NCBI GenBank assembly: GCA_945878115.1
Contig: CAMDVD010000014.1
Coordinates: forward strand, 1 to 62,458
Direction of reading: 5' to 3'
Length of the DNA stretch: 62,458 nt
Source: Chitinophaga pinensis
Lineage (GTDB): Bacteria > Bacteroidota > Bacteroidia > Chitinophagales > Chitinophagaceae
The notes beneath the pieces are model-generated. The model was given only the letters and a program-made list of their open reading frames with translations, did not search any database and was not told the DNA's origin. The translations under genes and the position numbers were made by a program. Positions 34,691 through 44,520 of this stretch are shown here, piece after piece. Each line of letters begins with the position of its first letter. The first letter of the stretch is position 1.

Positions 34691-36625
34691 ATGATTTCTC
34701 GCCAAACCATACAAAAAGTAAATGACCTTTCCGATATTTTGGATGTCGTTGGCGCATTCGTAAAACTCAAAAAACGCGGTGTAAATTATTTAGGCAATTG
34801 CCCTTTTCATAATGAGAAAACCCCTTCCTTTACAGTATCACCTTCCAAAGGAATTTATAAATGTTTTGGTTGTGGCAAAGCGGGCAATGTGATCACATTT
34901 GTACAAGAACATGAAAAATTAAGCTATCCAGAAGCCATTACTTGGTTAGCAAAAAGATACCATATAGAAATAGAAGAAACCGCTGTAAGCAAGGAAACAA
35001 AAGAGCTACAACAAGTTGAAGAAAGCTTAAGAATAGTAAATGCCTATATCACAACTTATTTTTCCAATTTATTATTGCATAACGAAGAAGGACAGCAAAT
35101 TGGATTATCATATTTTCAAGAACGTGGATTTAGAAAAGAAACCATAGAGAAATTTCAGTTGGGATATTGTTTGGAAGACAGAGAACATTTAGCAAAAACT
35201 GCCTTGGCAAATGGATATACAAAAGACATTTTGATTAGGGCAGGATTGGTTTCTGAGCGATATGAGAAACTACAATCAGGTTATAGCGGTCGTGTGATTT
35301 TTCCTATCCATAATCAAAGTGGAAGAGTCATTGGATTCGGTGCAAGAATTTTAAAAACGAATGAGAAGGCACCTAAATATATCAATACACCAGAGAATGA
35401 AATATATTTAAAAAGCAAAACGCTCTACGGTATTTTCTTTGCCAAAACAGCCATTTCCAAATTAGATGAATGTTACTTAGTTGAAGGTTATACCGATGTC
35501 ATTTCTCTTTTCCAAGCAGGTGTAGAAAATGTGGTTGCGAGTAGTGGCACTTCGCTCACTGAAGATCAATTAAAACTGATAAAACGATATACGAATAATT
35601 TGACCATCTTGTATGATGGCGATTCTGCAGGTGTTAAAGCAGCGCTTCGAGGTCTGGATATGGCGATTGAACAAGGCTTAAATGTGCATGTCGTATTGCT
35701 GCCAGATAACCATGATCCTGATAGTTATGTACAAGAAGTGGGTGCATCAGGATTTGCAAAATATATTCAAGAAAATAAAAAGGACATTATCCTTTTTAAA
35801 TTAGAAGCATCCTTAAAAGAAGCCAAAGATGATTCGGTTAAAAAATCAGAACTCATCAATGAAATTGCAGAAACCCTTTCTAAAATAAATAAGCTAGAAG
35901 AGTTTACCAAACAACAAGATTATGTAAGACGCTGTGCGCAACTTTTACATATTGACGAAGCAGGTTTGGTGTCTTTGGTGAATAAAAAGATTAGAGAAAA
36001 ATTAGTAAAAAAAGATGCCTTTAGCAAAACAGAAGCCGAAGAATTAGAACGTCAGGCTGCGCCAGAAATTACAGAACAACAAGCAGATATCACTTCCTTA
36101 TTGCGTAAGGATTATGCACAAGAAAAAGGCCTTATTCGAATATTATTGGAATACGGCAACAAGCCATTTGACGATCAAATTAGCATAGCAGATTATATTC
36201 GTTTAAAGGTTGGTGATACAGATTTTGTAAACAAGAGTTGGCAAAAAATATACAGCATCTATTATCATTTTTTAGAAAGTAGTCTTCAATTCCCAACAGA
36301 AAAAACATTCACGTATCACGATGAAGAAGACGTTAGAAATTTAGCAATTGAAGCGCTTTATTTTCCGTATGAATTGAGTGAAGGCTGGGCTACAGAACAT
36401 CAAATATTTACACCTACCAAAGAGATGATTTATATTGATGATGTTAAACATACGGTTATCTATTTTTCGCTTCGTAAAATAAAATCCACTTACCAAGAAT
36501 TTTGGGAAGGGCTACAAGGGATTACGGATTTAACAGAAGAGAAAGTAGTTCTTGCTTCTTTAATTGAATTAAAAAAACACGAACAAGAATTATTGTTAGA
36601 TTTAAAAATTGTTGCTGTTAAATAA
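34691..36625 (+). CDS. dnaG: DNA primase
   Basis: 644 residues from ATG 34691 (MISRQTIQKVNDLSDILDVV), the canonical primase start; a TTG-initiated extension of 12 residues is not conserved in the family. N-terminal zinc ribbon Cys37-x2-His40 ... Cys58-x2-Cys61 (the CHC2 domain), RNA polymerase core with YINTPENEIYLKSKTLYGI, and the TOPRIM motifs YLVEGYTDVISLFQAG and LYDGDSAGVKAA. The C-terminal ~220 residues are the helicase-interacting region. It makes RNA primers at the replication fork. It is single-copy and monocistronic here. Confidence 0.97.
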   Translation: MISRQTIQKVNDLSDILDVVGAFVKLKKRGVNYLGNCPFHNEKTPSFTVSPSKGIYKCFGCGKAGNVITFVQEHEKLSYPEAITWLAKRYHIEIEETAVSKETKELQQVEESLRIVNAYITTYFSNLLLHNEEGQQIGLSYFQERGFRKETIEKFQLGYCLEDREHLAKTALANGYTKDILIRAGLVSERYEKLQSGYSGRVIFPIHNQSGRVIGFGARILKTNEKAPKYINTPENEIYLKSKTLYGIFFAKTAISKLDECYLVEGYTDVISLFQAGVENVVASSGTSLTEDQLKLIKRYTNNLTILYDGDSAGVKAALRGLDMAIEQGLNVHVVLLPDNHDPDSYVQEVGASGFAKYIQENKKDIILFKLEASLKEAKDDSVKKSELINEIAETLSKINKLEEFTKQQDYVRRCAQLLHIDEAGLVSLVNKKIREKLVKKDAFSKTEAEELERQAAPEITEQQADITSLLRKDYAQEKGLIRILLEYGNKPFDDQISIADYIRLKVGDTDFVNKSWQKIYSIYYHFLESSLQFPTEKTFTYHDEEDVRNLAIEALYFPYELSEGWATEHQIFTPTKEMIYIDDVKHTVIYFSLRKIKSTYQEFWEGLQGITDLTEEKVVLASLIELKKHEQELLLDLKIVAVK

Positions 36626-36655
36626 GCGGTCTAAACTTGTTTTTGGATAAACTAT

Positions 36656-37720
36656 TTAGGCCTTCTCAGTAATGCTTTTCAATAAGGAATCTAAGGTTGT
36701 AAACAATACTTGATTACCATCTTGCAAATGACTTTGCAATGCATCTTGAAAAATATCTAGTTCATACAAAAAGGCTTTAATCCCATCCGAAGTGAAGGTC
36801 GAAAACGATCGTCCGAAATTCATTTTTTCAACATAACTCGCATTCACAAATTGTTCAAATTGATTTTGAATCGCTACACTTAAAATAGGCTTTTTCAAAT
36901 AGACTGCTTCACTTAAAAAAGAAAATCCGCCATTGCTTAAAACTGCTTTCGCACTAGCTAGGTTTGCAATAAATTCTTTTTCGCTGAATGCCTTCAATTG
37001 AACATTCCCATGCTTTTCTTCTTTATTGAAGCCGTACACAATAAATTTTTCTTGCGGTAATTGTTGTAGTGTAGAAATTAAATTCGAAGCCGTACTACTT
37101 GTTTGATAAACCACAATATGTCTACCAATAGTCACCTTCGCTTCAATAATTTCCTTTCTAAGAATTGGTGGCACAAGGACCGTACTTTTCTTAATTATAT
37201 TAGCATGAAAAAAACTCGAGATGAGATAGGTATCTGCACTAACTACTTTAGACTTAACGATCTGCTTGGCTATTTGGTAATTTATTTTTTCTTCCTTTGG
37301 AATATCGATATCTAGTTTACAACGGTTTATTACTTGCATATTATCAATACTGATTAATGGAATTTTATGCATCGTCGCAAAAAAATGAGTGAAGGATTCA
37401 AAATCGCTGATAACAATATCTGGTGTAAATTTCTTCAATAAATCTTTATAGGCTAAAAAATTTTTAAGCAATTGTTTAGGTGCATTCTTAATGGTCAATA
37501 AAACGGTTTGCCCAATATGTACAACTGCTTTTTTATACGCCAAATGAAACCCTTCAATTGGATGGACACGAACACCAAAATGCTTTTGCATGAACACATA
37601 CGCTCGATCACTTGTTACGATTTGAACATCATGTCCATTCATTAATAAATAATCGACAATAACCTTACTGCGTGTAGCATGCCCCATTCCTTCACTAGGT
37701 AATCCGTATAAAATTTTCAT
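36656..37720 (-). CDS. MurG-like (GT28-type) glycosyltransferase
   Basis: 354 residues. The start MKILYGLPSEGMGHATRSK is the glycine-rich acceptor-domain signature of the GT-B family seen in MurG-like and MJ1255-like proteins, with the His of GHATR conserved. The C-terminal nucleotide-sugar domain has SNGGFSFLSEAVYLKKPILSVAIQNQFEQFVNA, the pattern of GT28 donors. It belongs to the 'glycosyltransferase family protein' group; donor and acceptor are unknown. It is next to, and in the same direction as, an ABC-transporter ATPase (59-base gap), suggesting an envelope function. Confidence 0.8.
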   Translation of the reverse strand: MKILYGLPSEGMGHATRSKVIVDYLLMNGHDVQIVTSDRAYVFMQKHFGVRVHPIEGFHLAYKKAVVHIGQTVLLTIKNAPKQLLKNFLAYKDLLKKFTPDIVISDFESFTHFFATMHKIPLISIDNMQVINRCKLDIDIPKEEKINYQIAKQIVKSKVVSADTYLISSFFHANIIKKSTVLVPPILRKEIIEAKVTIGRHIVVYQTSSTASNLISTLQQLPQEKFIVYGFNKEEKHGNVQLKAFSEKEFIANLASAKAVLSNGGFSFLSEAVYLKKPILSVAIQNQFEQFVNASYVEKMNFGRSFSTFTSDGIKAFLYELDIFQDALQSHLQDGNQVLFTTLDSLLKSITEKA

Positions 37721-37779
37721 GGCATTATCATTATTAAATTAGTAAAGAAAATTAGGTCCACTACTAACAGAAAAGTTCT

Positions 37780-38538
37780 CTATTCATCTCGTAATTCTTT
37801 TCCCGTCAAATTCAAAAATACATCTTCAAGGTTCGCTTCCTTTACCTTTTTCTCACGCACAAATCCAGAGGCAATTAAATTATCAATTAAGACATTTGGG
37901 GTATCTAATTTAATAATTTTACCGGAATCCACTATGGCAATTCTATCACAAAGTTCTTCTGCTTCGTCCATATAATGTGTAGTAATTACTACCGTACATC
38001 CTTCCTTTTTTAAGTTGCGAATTAAGTCCCACAAATTTCGTCTTGCTTGGGGATCTAAACCTGTAGTAGGCTCATCCAAAAAAATAATTTTGGGTTTATT
38101 AATCAAAGTAGTGGCGATGGAAAATCTTTGCTTCTGTCCACCACTCAATTCTTTAAATTTATTTTTTGCTTTATCCACTAGATTCACGTCCGCCAACAAC
38201 TTCATTGGATCAATACTTATATTATATAAGCCTGCAAATAGTTCCAATAATTGTTTCAAATTTAAATTTGGATAATAGCCTGCACTTTGCAATTGAACCC
38301 CGATAATTTCCTTAATTTGCCCTTGCTGATTTTCGACATTCATGCCATCCACATATACTTCCCCACTTGTCTTTTCACGCAGCGTTTCTATTACCTCTAA
38401 AGTACTTGTTTTACCAGCACCATTAGGTCCAAGTAATCCGAAGATTTCATTTTCATATACATCAAAACTGATATTATCAACTGCTATAAAATCGCCATAT
38501 TTTTTTACTAAATTTTTTACTTGAATGATTGGATTCAT
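37780..38538 (-). CDS. ABC transporter ATP-binding protein (DrrA/CcmA type)
   Basis: 252 residues. Walker A GPNGAGKT at 37-44, Q-loop near VQLQSAGYY, signature LSGGQKQR at 131-138, Walker B IIFLDEP at 151-157, H-loop in TTHYMDEAEEL. The overall pattern is that of ABC-2 type exporter ATPases (drug, lipid or polysaccharide). No permease gene is adjacent in the window, so the partner must be elsewhere. Between the MurG-like gene and rimO on the same strand. Confidence 0.92.
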   Translation of the reverse strand: MNPIIQVKNLVKKYGDFIAVDNISFDVYENEIFGLLGPNGAGKTSTLEVIETLREKTSGEVYVDGMNVENQQGQIKEIIGVQLQSAGYYPNLNLKQLLELFAGLYNISIDPMKLLADVNLVDKAKNKFKELSGGQKQRFSIATTLINKPKIIFLDEPTTGLDPQARRNLWDLIRNLKKEGCTVVITTHYMDEAEELCDRIAIVDSGKIIKLDTPNVLIDNLIASGFVREKKVKEANLEDVFLNLTGKELRDE

Positions 38539-38619
38539 AGAGCGTTAATTTATTAAAGGATTATCAATATTAGTACTATTTGTATTCATTTCAAATTCAA
38601 GCATTATTAGTTCCATCTA

Positions 38620-39933
38620 TTATGCATAGACAACTTCTCCTTCCAAATCAAAATCATAAGCCTTCGTAATCTTCACCTGTACAAAATCGCCAATGACTAA
38701 TTTTTTCTTTGAAGGAATGATGACTTCATTATCTACTTCTACACTATCAAATTCTGTTCTGCCAATATATCTGCCCGCTTCTTTTTTATCAATGATTACT
38801 TTGAAAACTTTGCCGATTTTTTCCTGATTCTTTGCCAATGAAATATCGATTTGTGTATCCATGATATCTTGTGCACGAGCTTCTTTTTCTTCTTGACTTA
38901 AATTGTCATTCAATGCATATCCGCTAGTACCTTCTTCATGCGAATAAGTAAACACGCCTACTCTATCAAATTTCACTTCTTCTAAAAAAGATTTTACATC
39001 TTCAATATCTTCTTTCGTTTCACCTGGAAAACCTGCAATCAAAGTCGTTCTCAAACAAATATCTGGTATTACTTTTCGAATGTCTTGAATTAAATCAAAA
39101 ATTTCTTGCCGAGTAATTTGACGCTTCATAGCGGTCAACATATTATCCGAAATATGTTGAAGGGGCATATCTAAATAATTGCAAATATTTGCTTTTGCTT
39201 TCATCACTTCTAAAATCTCCATTGGAAATTTATGCGGATATGCATAATGCAATCTTATCCATTCTATACCTTCAACTTCCGACAGCCGTTCAAGTAATTC
39301 AGGTAATTTTCTTTCTTTATAAATATCTAATCCATAGTAAGTAAGCTCTTGTGCAATCAACATAATTTCTTTCACGCCTTTCTTCACCAATCCTTTTGCT
39401 TCTATAATAATATCTTCTATACTTTTAGAAACATGTTTACCACGCATCAACGGAATAGCGCAAAAAGAGCAAGTGCGATTGCAACCTTCTGAAATTTTCA
39501 AGTAGGCATAATGCGAAGGTGTGCTCAATAATCGTTCCCCAACTAATTCCGCTTTATAATCCGCCTCAAAAGCTTTTAAAATATTTGGCAATTCCATCGT
39601 ACCAAACCATGCATCAACCCCTTGAATCTCTTCTTCTAAATCATTTTTATAACGTTCGCTCAAACAACCTGTTACGTACACTTTATCCAATTGTCCTTCT
39701 TCCTTTAAAGCAACATGTTCCAAAATCGTATTCACACTTTCTTCTTTTGCCTTATCAATAAATCCACAAGTATTAATGATAGAAATATTATAATTCAATT
39801 TAGGACTTTCATGTTTTACGTCTATTCCATTTGCAAGTAATTGCCCACTCAGCACCTCACTATCCACCATATTTTTACTACATCCTAGCGTAGTTATATT
39901 GACAATATCTTTATGTAGTTTTTTAGTTTTCAA
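38620..39933 (-). CDS. rimO: Ribosomal protein S12 methylthiotransferase
   Basis: 437 residues. UPF0004 domain with Cys18, Cys56 and Cys90 (the auxiliary Fe-S cluster), radical-SAM motif CNRTCSFC (Cys151, 155, 158), and a C-terminal TRAM domain (KLVIGDFVQVKITKAYDFDLEGEVV). The segments LHYAYPHKFPMEIL and DMPLQHISDNML identify RimO rather than MiaB. It adds a methylthio group to Asp88 (E. coli numbering) of ribosomal protein S12. All cysteines are intact. Confidence 0.95.
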   Translation of the reverse strand: MKTKKLHKDIVNITTLGCSKNMVDSEVLSGQLLANGIDVKHESPKLNYNISIINTCGFIDKAKEESVNTILEHVALKEEGQLDKVYVTGCLSERYKNDLEEEIQGVDAWFGTMELPNILKAFEADYKAELVGERLLSTPSHYAYLKISEGCNRTCSFCAIPLMRGKHVSKSIEDIIIEAKGLVKKGVKEIMLIAQELTYYGLDIYKERKLPELLERLSEVEGIEWIRLHYAYPHKFPMEILEVMKAKANICNYLDMPLQHISDNMLTAMKRQITRQEIFDLIQDIRKVIPDICLRTTLIAGFPGETKEDIEDVKSFLEEVKFDRVGVFTYSHEEGTSGYALNDNLSQEEKEARAQDIMDTQIDISLAKNQEKIGKVFKVIIDKKEAGRYIGRTEFDSVEVDNEVIIPSKKKLVIGDFVQVKITKAYDFDLEGEVVYA

Positions 39934-39965
39934 AAGCTTGAATTTTAGTATTTTCCGTAAGGCGA

Positions 39966-39973
39966 CAAATATA
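39966..39973 (-). promoter_or_regulatory. -7 box of rimO
   Basis: Minus-strand TATATTTG, exact, 32 bases upstream of the ATG; no -33 box at the usual distance. Confidence 0.4.
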
Positions 39974-40151
39974 ATTAAAAACAGCCACTTTGTTTTTTTG
40001 CCTTCTCACATTAAAATACCATCTGTCCGTGTTGTACATTGAACTTATTTATGTTACATTATTATTTTTGGCATTACAGCTTAGTTTTTTCAAAATAAGA
40101 AAGAAACAAATCGCCAGTAAATTTGGTAGTATAAAGTGTGCAAATAAATTT

Positions 40152-40161
40152 TTTGTTAATT
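40152..40161 (+). promoter_or_regulatory. TTTGTTAATT element upstream of GEVED gene 1
   Basis: TTTGTTAATT lies about 50 bases before the ATG. The same ten bases occur at 44471-44480, 50 bases before the ATG of the paralogue, so the element is probably part of the shared promoter (-33 region). The -7 region is poorly defined here. Confidence 0.45.
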
Positions 40162-40203
40162 TTAGTAAGTAACCTTATTTTTACCTCCATAAATATATTA
40201 AAT

Positions 40204-43200
40204 ATGATGAAACATTACTTATTAAAAACTTTCTTAACCTTATTCGTGTTATTCGCTACAACTTTTTATAGTGATGCCCAAACATATTGTACACCTACTT
40301 GTACATCTGCAGGGGTAACTGGTGATTACATTGATAATTTCACATTTGGCGCTTTATCGAATTTAGCTAGTGGTGATAATGCTGCTGATTATGCTTTGTA
40401 TAGCGCAACGGGTTCTTACATACAATTGCAATCTTATTCATTTACAATCCAAACTGGTAGCCCAACTTGGACTCAAGGGGTAGGAATGTGGATAGATTAT
40501 AATGGAGATGGCTCATTTGGCGGAGTTGGCGAACTTGTTTATACATCACCAACAACAGCGACCAATAGTACTACTTGGAGTGGTAGCATAACCATTCCGG
40601 TTACTGCAGTACCTGGTGTAAGACGACTAAGAGTTGTAGCCCATTATTTTACATTGGTTACAAATACAGATACTTGTGGTCTTAATGGATTTGGTGAATA
40701 TGAAGATTATAATATTACCATTATTGCCAGTACACCTTGTACTGGTACACCAACGGCTGGTATTACAACTGTTAACAATCCGACACCATGCCCTGGTGTT
40801 GCTGTAAATTTTGGTTTATCAGGTTCAAGTTTAGTTGCTAATCTAGGTTACACTTGGATGCGTGGTAATTCAATCAATGGACCATGGACAGTATTGGGAG
40901 CACCTTCATTACCAACTTATTCGGTAATACCTCCTCAAGGCGTGACAAGATATTATAGATGTAAAGTAACTTGTTTGACTTCAGGCTTATTTGACACATC
41001 CGCACCAGTTTCTGTAACCCCTTTGCTTTATAGCCCTACAGGTCCTTGCTGGTGTACTTCTCAAGCAAATTTTGTGAATGATGGAGAAATTTCAAATGTT
41101 ACCATGGGATCCCTAAACAATGCTACAACTTGTGCAGCACCATTAACTGGAACACAAGGAACAGGAACAGGATTACCCAATCAATTTTCAGATTTTACTG
41201 GTGGTGTTGCTCCCCCTAATATTTATAAGGGGCTAGCGCAGCCTTTTTCAATAACATCCAGTACCTGTGGCACTTTCAATTATGGTATGGGTATGAAAAT
41301 TTATATTGATTATGACCATAGTGGCGCGTTTGACGCAACAGAAGAAGTTTATTTTTCTGGAACCACAGCTTTAACTTGTCTACCGGATCAAATTGTTGCA
41401 GGAAGTTTTACAGTTCCGTTGACTGCGCAAACAGGTATTGCCAGAATGCGTATAATAGACCAACAAGGTGGAAATGCAGCAGCTACAACCATAGTTCCAT
41501 GCGGTACTTATAACTATGGAGAAACAGAAGATTATTTAGTAAATATTATTGCGCCTGCAGCACAAGATCCGGCAGTAACAGCAATCAATGTGCCAACAGG
41601 AAATTGCTTTACTAACACAGAAACAATCGTTGCAACTGTAAAAAATTACGGCTCAACAAATATGCTTACAAGCACCATTCAATGTACATTAAATGTGAAT
41701 GGACCTAATGGCCTTGTAACGTATACTGCTCCTGTTGTCGGACCCACTTTCTTAAATTCTTATGGTGCTACCTCAGGAACAGCAACCTTTACAGTCAACA
41801 TGTTTGCTGGAGGTAGTTATTCGATCAATTCTGGAATTGCCTCAACACCGAATGGTAATTTGGTTAATGATTCACTTTATAGTCCTATCACAAGACAAAA
41901 TTATCGACCTACGGCAGGACCTGCATATAATTTGTGTCAAGGAAGTAGCATTCCATTTGGACAAGGTCTTACTGTAACTGGTTGCGCTACGCCATTGAGT
42001 GATTCAGTTACAATTACATTTAATGTATCGCCATGTGTAGATAATGTAGGCGCTACATCCGGTGGCACTGCACTTACAGGCGCTAATTGTCAAAATCAAT
42101 TTGCCTGCACTTTTGCAAGTGGAGTTATGCCAACCTTACCAGCAGGTGCTTATTTTACGCAGAATGCGAAAATGGATATAACCAACTTAACCTCTGGTTA
42201 TATAACAGAATGCCGTTTCAATTTATTCGGCGCTCAACCTTCTCCACCAACTTTATTTGCACCTAATAACACTGGCTACCCAGGACCAGTTGGTAATATC
42301 ACTTTATGTGGCTTATCGACACAAACAGGTGGTGCATTTCCAAATTACCAATTTTTTTACAAAAGAGAAATTACCCCAGCACAATTGTCCGCAGCGTTTG
42401 GTTCAGTCGCACCAGGAGGTGCATTAAATATTGGATACTGGGAATCTTATAATGATTATGTAAGTACTTCAGATATTGGAACTAGTGTGCCAGCAGCAAC
42501 TACAGCAACTTTGAAAATTTATTATCAATATGTTCCAGCTTCCTTCGAATGGTATACAACACCAACTGGAGGTACTAGTATTTATAATTTAACGCCTATG
42601 AATCCATTGACTACAGCAGGCTCTGGTATTACGAATTCAAACACTGTAGGTAACACTATTTTTTATGCAGCTTGTCAAGGAAGTTCAACTTGCCGCGTTC
42701 CAGATACTTTGAAAATAAACCCAACACCGCAAGCTTTTCAAGATTCTTTATACGCATGTGAATATGCTGTTAGTTCTAATGCAGCTATCTTTGATTTAAC
42801 TACTTTAAATAGTTCAGTTTCAGGAAATGTGCCAGGAACATTTGTTGACTATTTTTTTGATGATGCATTAATTTCTCAAATCCCTGATTATATAAATGAC
42901 ACTTCAAGTACTAATTTCATCTATTCAAAAGTATATTACCCTGCAATCGGTACGTCACCTGCTTGCTTTAGCAGTGATAGCGTTTATCTTCATGTAAATA
43001 CACAAATCGACATGCCATTTTCTCCTTATTATGGAAGTGCATGCGCCCCATCAAGTATTGATGTGTCTACTTTAATTAATTCTGGTAGTACTCTTCCATC
43101 TTTCCCTGTAACAACCGATACTTTGTTCTTTACGAATGCTGCTTGTACTAACCCACATCCAAATCCACATGTCATTTTAGGTGTAGATACAGTTTACATT

Positions 43201-44373
43201 GTAATGAATTCAAATACTTCTCCAGTTTGCACAGATACTGCTGTTGCTTATGTTGACATTGGTGTATTAGGAAATAAAATTGTAAACCAAGATGTTTTAG
43301 GTGGCAATGTTTCTATTTGCGGTACAGTGCCTTGTGCTAATCTTATTTTGAATGATGGCTTATTAGATACTTTATACTCTCCTACTTGTGAAAAAATTGC
43401 TTCCGTAAATGATATCACGGATGGTATCGCATTGGGCAGTACAAGTATTTGCGAAGAAATTGCTTGTGCAACCCCGTTCTATAATTTACAACCTTATGTA
43501 AACAGAAGCTATCAAATAACGCCTTCAACAAATGGTCCTGCAATAGTTTGTTTGTATTATTTGGATGATGACTTTGCTTCTTTTAATGCAGATGCAATTG
43601 CTGCTGGATGGCCAACTATTAATGCTGGAAATATTACCATATCACAAGTAGATGGTGGACCAATAGGCACTCCAGGAAATTCAGTAACCGTTATTCCAAA
43701 TTCATCTATCACTTCCAGTTATAATGCGACTACTACTATTTGGACAGTATGTTTCCCTGTAGATAGCTTCTCTTATTTCTACGCACATACTGCGAACCCT
43801 GGTGGATTTGCATTGCCAATCAATCTTACCAAATTTACTGGTAAAAGAAATGAAGCTGTATCCTTATTAAATTGGACAACTTCAAATGAAAGGAACAACC
43901 ATTATTTCGTGGTCGAAAGAAGTAAGGATGGAACCAATTTCAATGAGATTTCTTCTAAAATAAACAGCTTGGCTTTGAATGGAAATAGCAGCACCGATTT
44001 GAATTATTCTTATACAGATGCTTCACCATTGAATGGTCATAATTATTATCGTTTACAACAAAATGACATCGATGGGCATCGCACACATAGTCGTGTAGTC
44101 GATGTTTATTTTGGTAATGAGACCTTAGTCACTTTATATCCTAATCCAGTAAATACAGAATTGAATATTGATATCAATACAGCTAAAGCTACGGTTGCAA
44201 ATGTGAAAATTTTGGATGCAACTGGTCGAAATGTAAAAACCATTGACATTCAATTAGCAGCAGGATACAACAATAGTATCGTTGACTTGCAAAGCTTAGC
44301 AGATGGGGTTTATATGGTTTATATCACCAATAATAAAGGACTTAATTATTCTCAATCCATTCGTAAGAAATAA
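40204..44373 (+). CDS. Giant T9SS type A-exported GEVED-domain protein, paralogue 1
   Basis: 1389 residues from ATG 40204; an upstream frame opening at 40138 would put 22 residues before the signal peptide MMKHYLLKTFLTLFVLFATTFYSDAQ. Two GEVED domains end in GEYEDY (near 165) and GETEDY (near 438); each has the WIDYN-D-(H/G)-(S/D)G...EEV pattern that suggests a calcium-binding loop (WIDYNGDGSFGG, IYIDYDHSGAFDATEEV). Proline/Ser/Thr-rich Ig-like segments follow. The last ~80 residues are a type A sorting domain (LVTLYPNPVNTELNID ... DLQSLADGVYMVYITN). It probably is a secreted or surface structural/adhesive protein. Paralogue 2 follows in tandem. Confidence 0.88.
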   Translation: MMKHYLLKTFLTLFVLFATTFYSDAQTYCTPTCTSAGVTGDYIDNFTFGALSNLASGDNAADYALYSATGSYIQLQSYSFTIQTGSPTWTQGVGMWIDYNGDGSFGGVGELVYTSPTTATNSTTWSGSITIPVTAVPGVRRLRVVAHYFTLVTNTDTCGLNGFGEYEDYNITIIASTPCTGTPTAGITTVNNPTPCPGVAVNFGLSGSSLVANLGYTWMRGNSINGPWTVLGAPSLPTYSVIPPQGVTRYYRCKVTCLTSGLFDTSAPVSVTPLLYSPTGPCWCTSQANFVNDGEISNVTMGSLNNATTCAAPLTGTQGTGTGLPNQFSDFTGGVAPPNIYKGLAQPFSITSSTCGTFNYGMGMKIYIDYDHSGAFDATEEVYFSGTTALTCLPDQIVAGSFTVPLTAQTGIARMRIIDQQGGNAAATTIVPCGTYNYGETEDYLVNIIAPAAQDPAVTAINVPTGNCFTNTETIVATVKNYGSTNMLTSTIQCTLNVNGPNGLVTYTAPVVGPTFLNSYGATSGTATFTVNMFAGGSYSINSGIASTPNGNLVNDSLYSPITRQNYRPTAGPAYNLCQGSSIPFGQGLTVTGCATPLSDSVTITFNVSPCVDNVGATSGGTALTGANCQNQFACTFASGVMPTLPAGAYFTQNAKMDITNLTSGYITECRFNLFGAQPSPPTLFAPNNTGYPGPVGNITLCGLSTQTGGAFPNYQFFYKREITPAQLSAAFGSVAPGGALNIGYWESYNDYVSTSDIGTSVPAATTATLKIYYQYVPASFEWYTTPTGGTSIYNLTPMNPLTTAGSGITNSNTVGNTIFYAACQGSSTCRVPDTLKINPTPQAFQDSLYACEYAVSSNAAIFDLTTLNSSVSGNVPGTFVDYFFDDALISQIPDYINDTSSTNFIYSKVYYPAIGTSPACFSSDSVYLHVNTQIDMPFSPYYGSACAPSSIDVSTLINSGSTLPSFPVTTDTLFFTNAACTNPHPNPHVILGVDTVYIVMNSNTSPVCTDTAVAYVDIGVLGNKIVNQDVLGGNVSICGTVPCANLILNDGLLDTLYSPTCEKIASVNDITDGIALGSTSICEEIACATPFYNLQPYVNRSYQITPSTNGPAIVCLYYLDDDFASFNADAIAAGWPTINAGNITISQVDGGPIGTPGNSVTVIPNSSITSSYNATTTIWTVCFPVDSFSYFYAHTANPGGFALPINLTKFTGKRNEAVSLLNWTTSNERNNHYFVVERSKDGTNFNEISSKINSLALNGNSSTDLNYSYTDASPLNGHNYYRLQQNDIDGHRTHSRVVDVYFGNETLVTLYPNPVNTELNIDINTAKATVANVKILDATGRNVKTIDIQLAAGYNNSIVDLQSLADGVYMVYITNNKGLNYSQSIRKK

Positions 44374-44390
44374 TAGAAATAATTCGCTTT

Positions 44391-44432
44391 TAAAAAAGGC
44401 TTCTCATTTTTAAATGAGGAGCCTTTTTTAAT
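44391..44432 (+). terminator. Terminator of GEVED gene 1
   Basis: AAAAAAGGCTTCTCATTT and AAATGAGGAGCCTTTTTT form a long stem followed by T residues. The left arm AAAAAAGGCTTCTCATT is identical in the terminator of paralogue 2 at 48644-48682. Confidence 0.85.
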
Positions 44433-44478
44433 GATACTAATTATCTCCCTTCATGGTAAGTAATTAAATGTTTGTTAA

Positions 44479-44506
44479 TTGACAAATTCATAATACATTT
44501 ACTTTG
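44479..44506 (+). promoter_or_regulatory. Promoter of GEVED gene 2
   Basis: TTG at 44479-44481 and TACTTTG at 44500-44506 separated by 18 bases; ATG 44521 is 14 bases further. One base shorter than the TAnnTTTG consensus, so not perfect. Confidence 0.45.
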
Positions 44507-44520
44507 TAAAATGTACAAAA

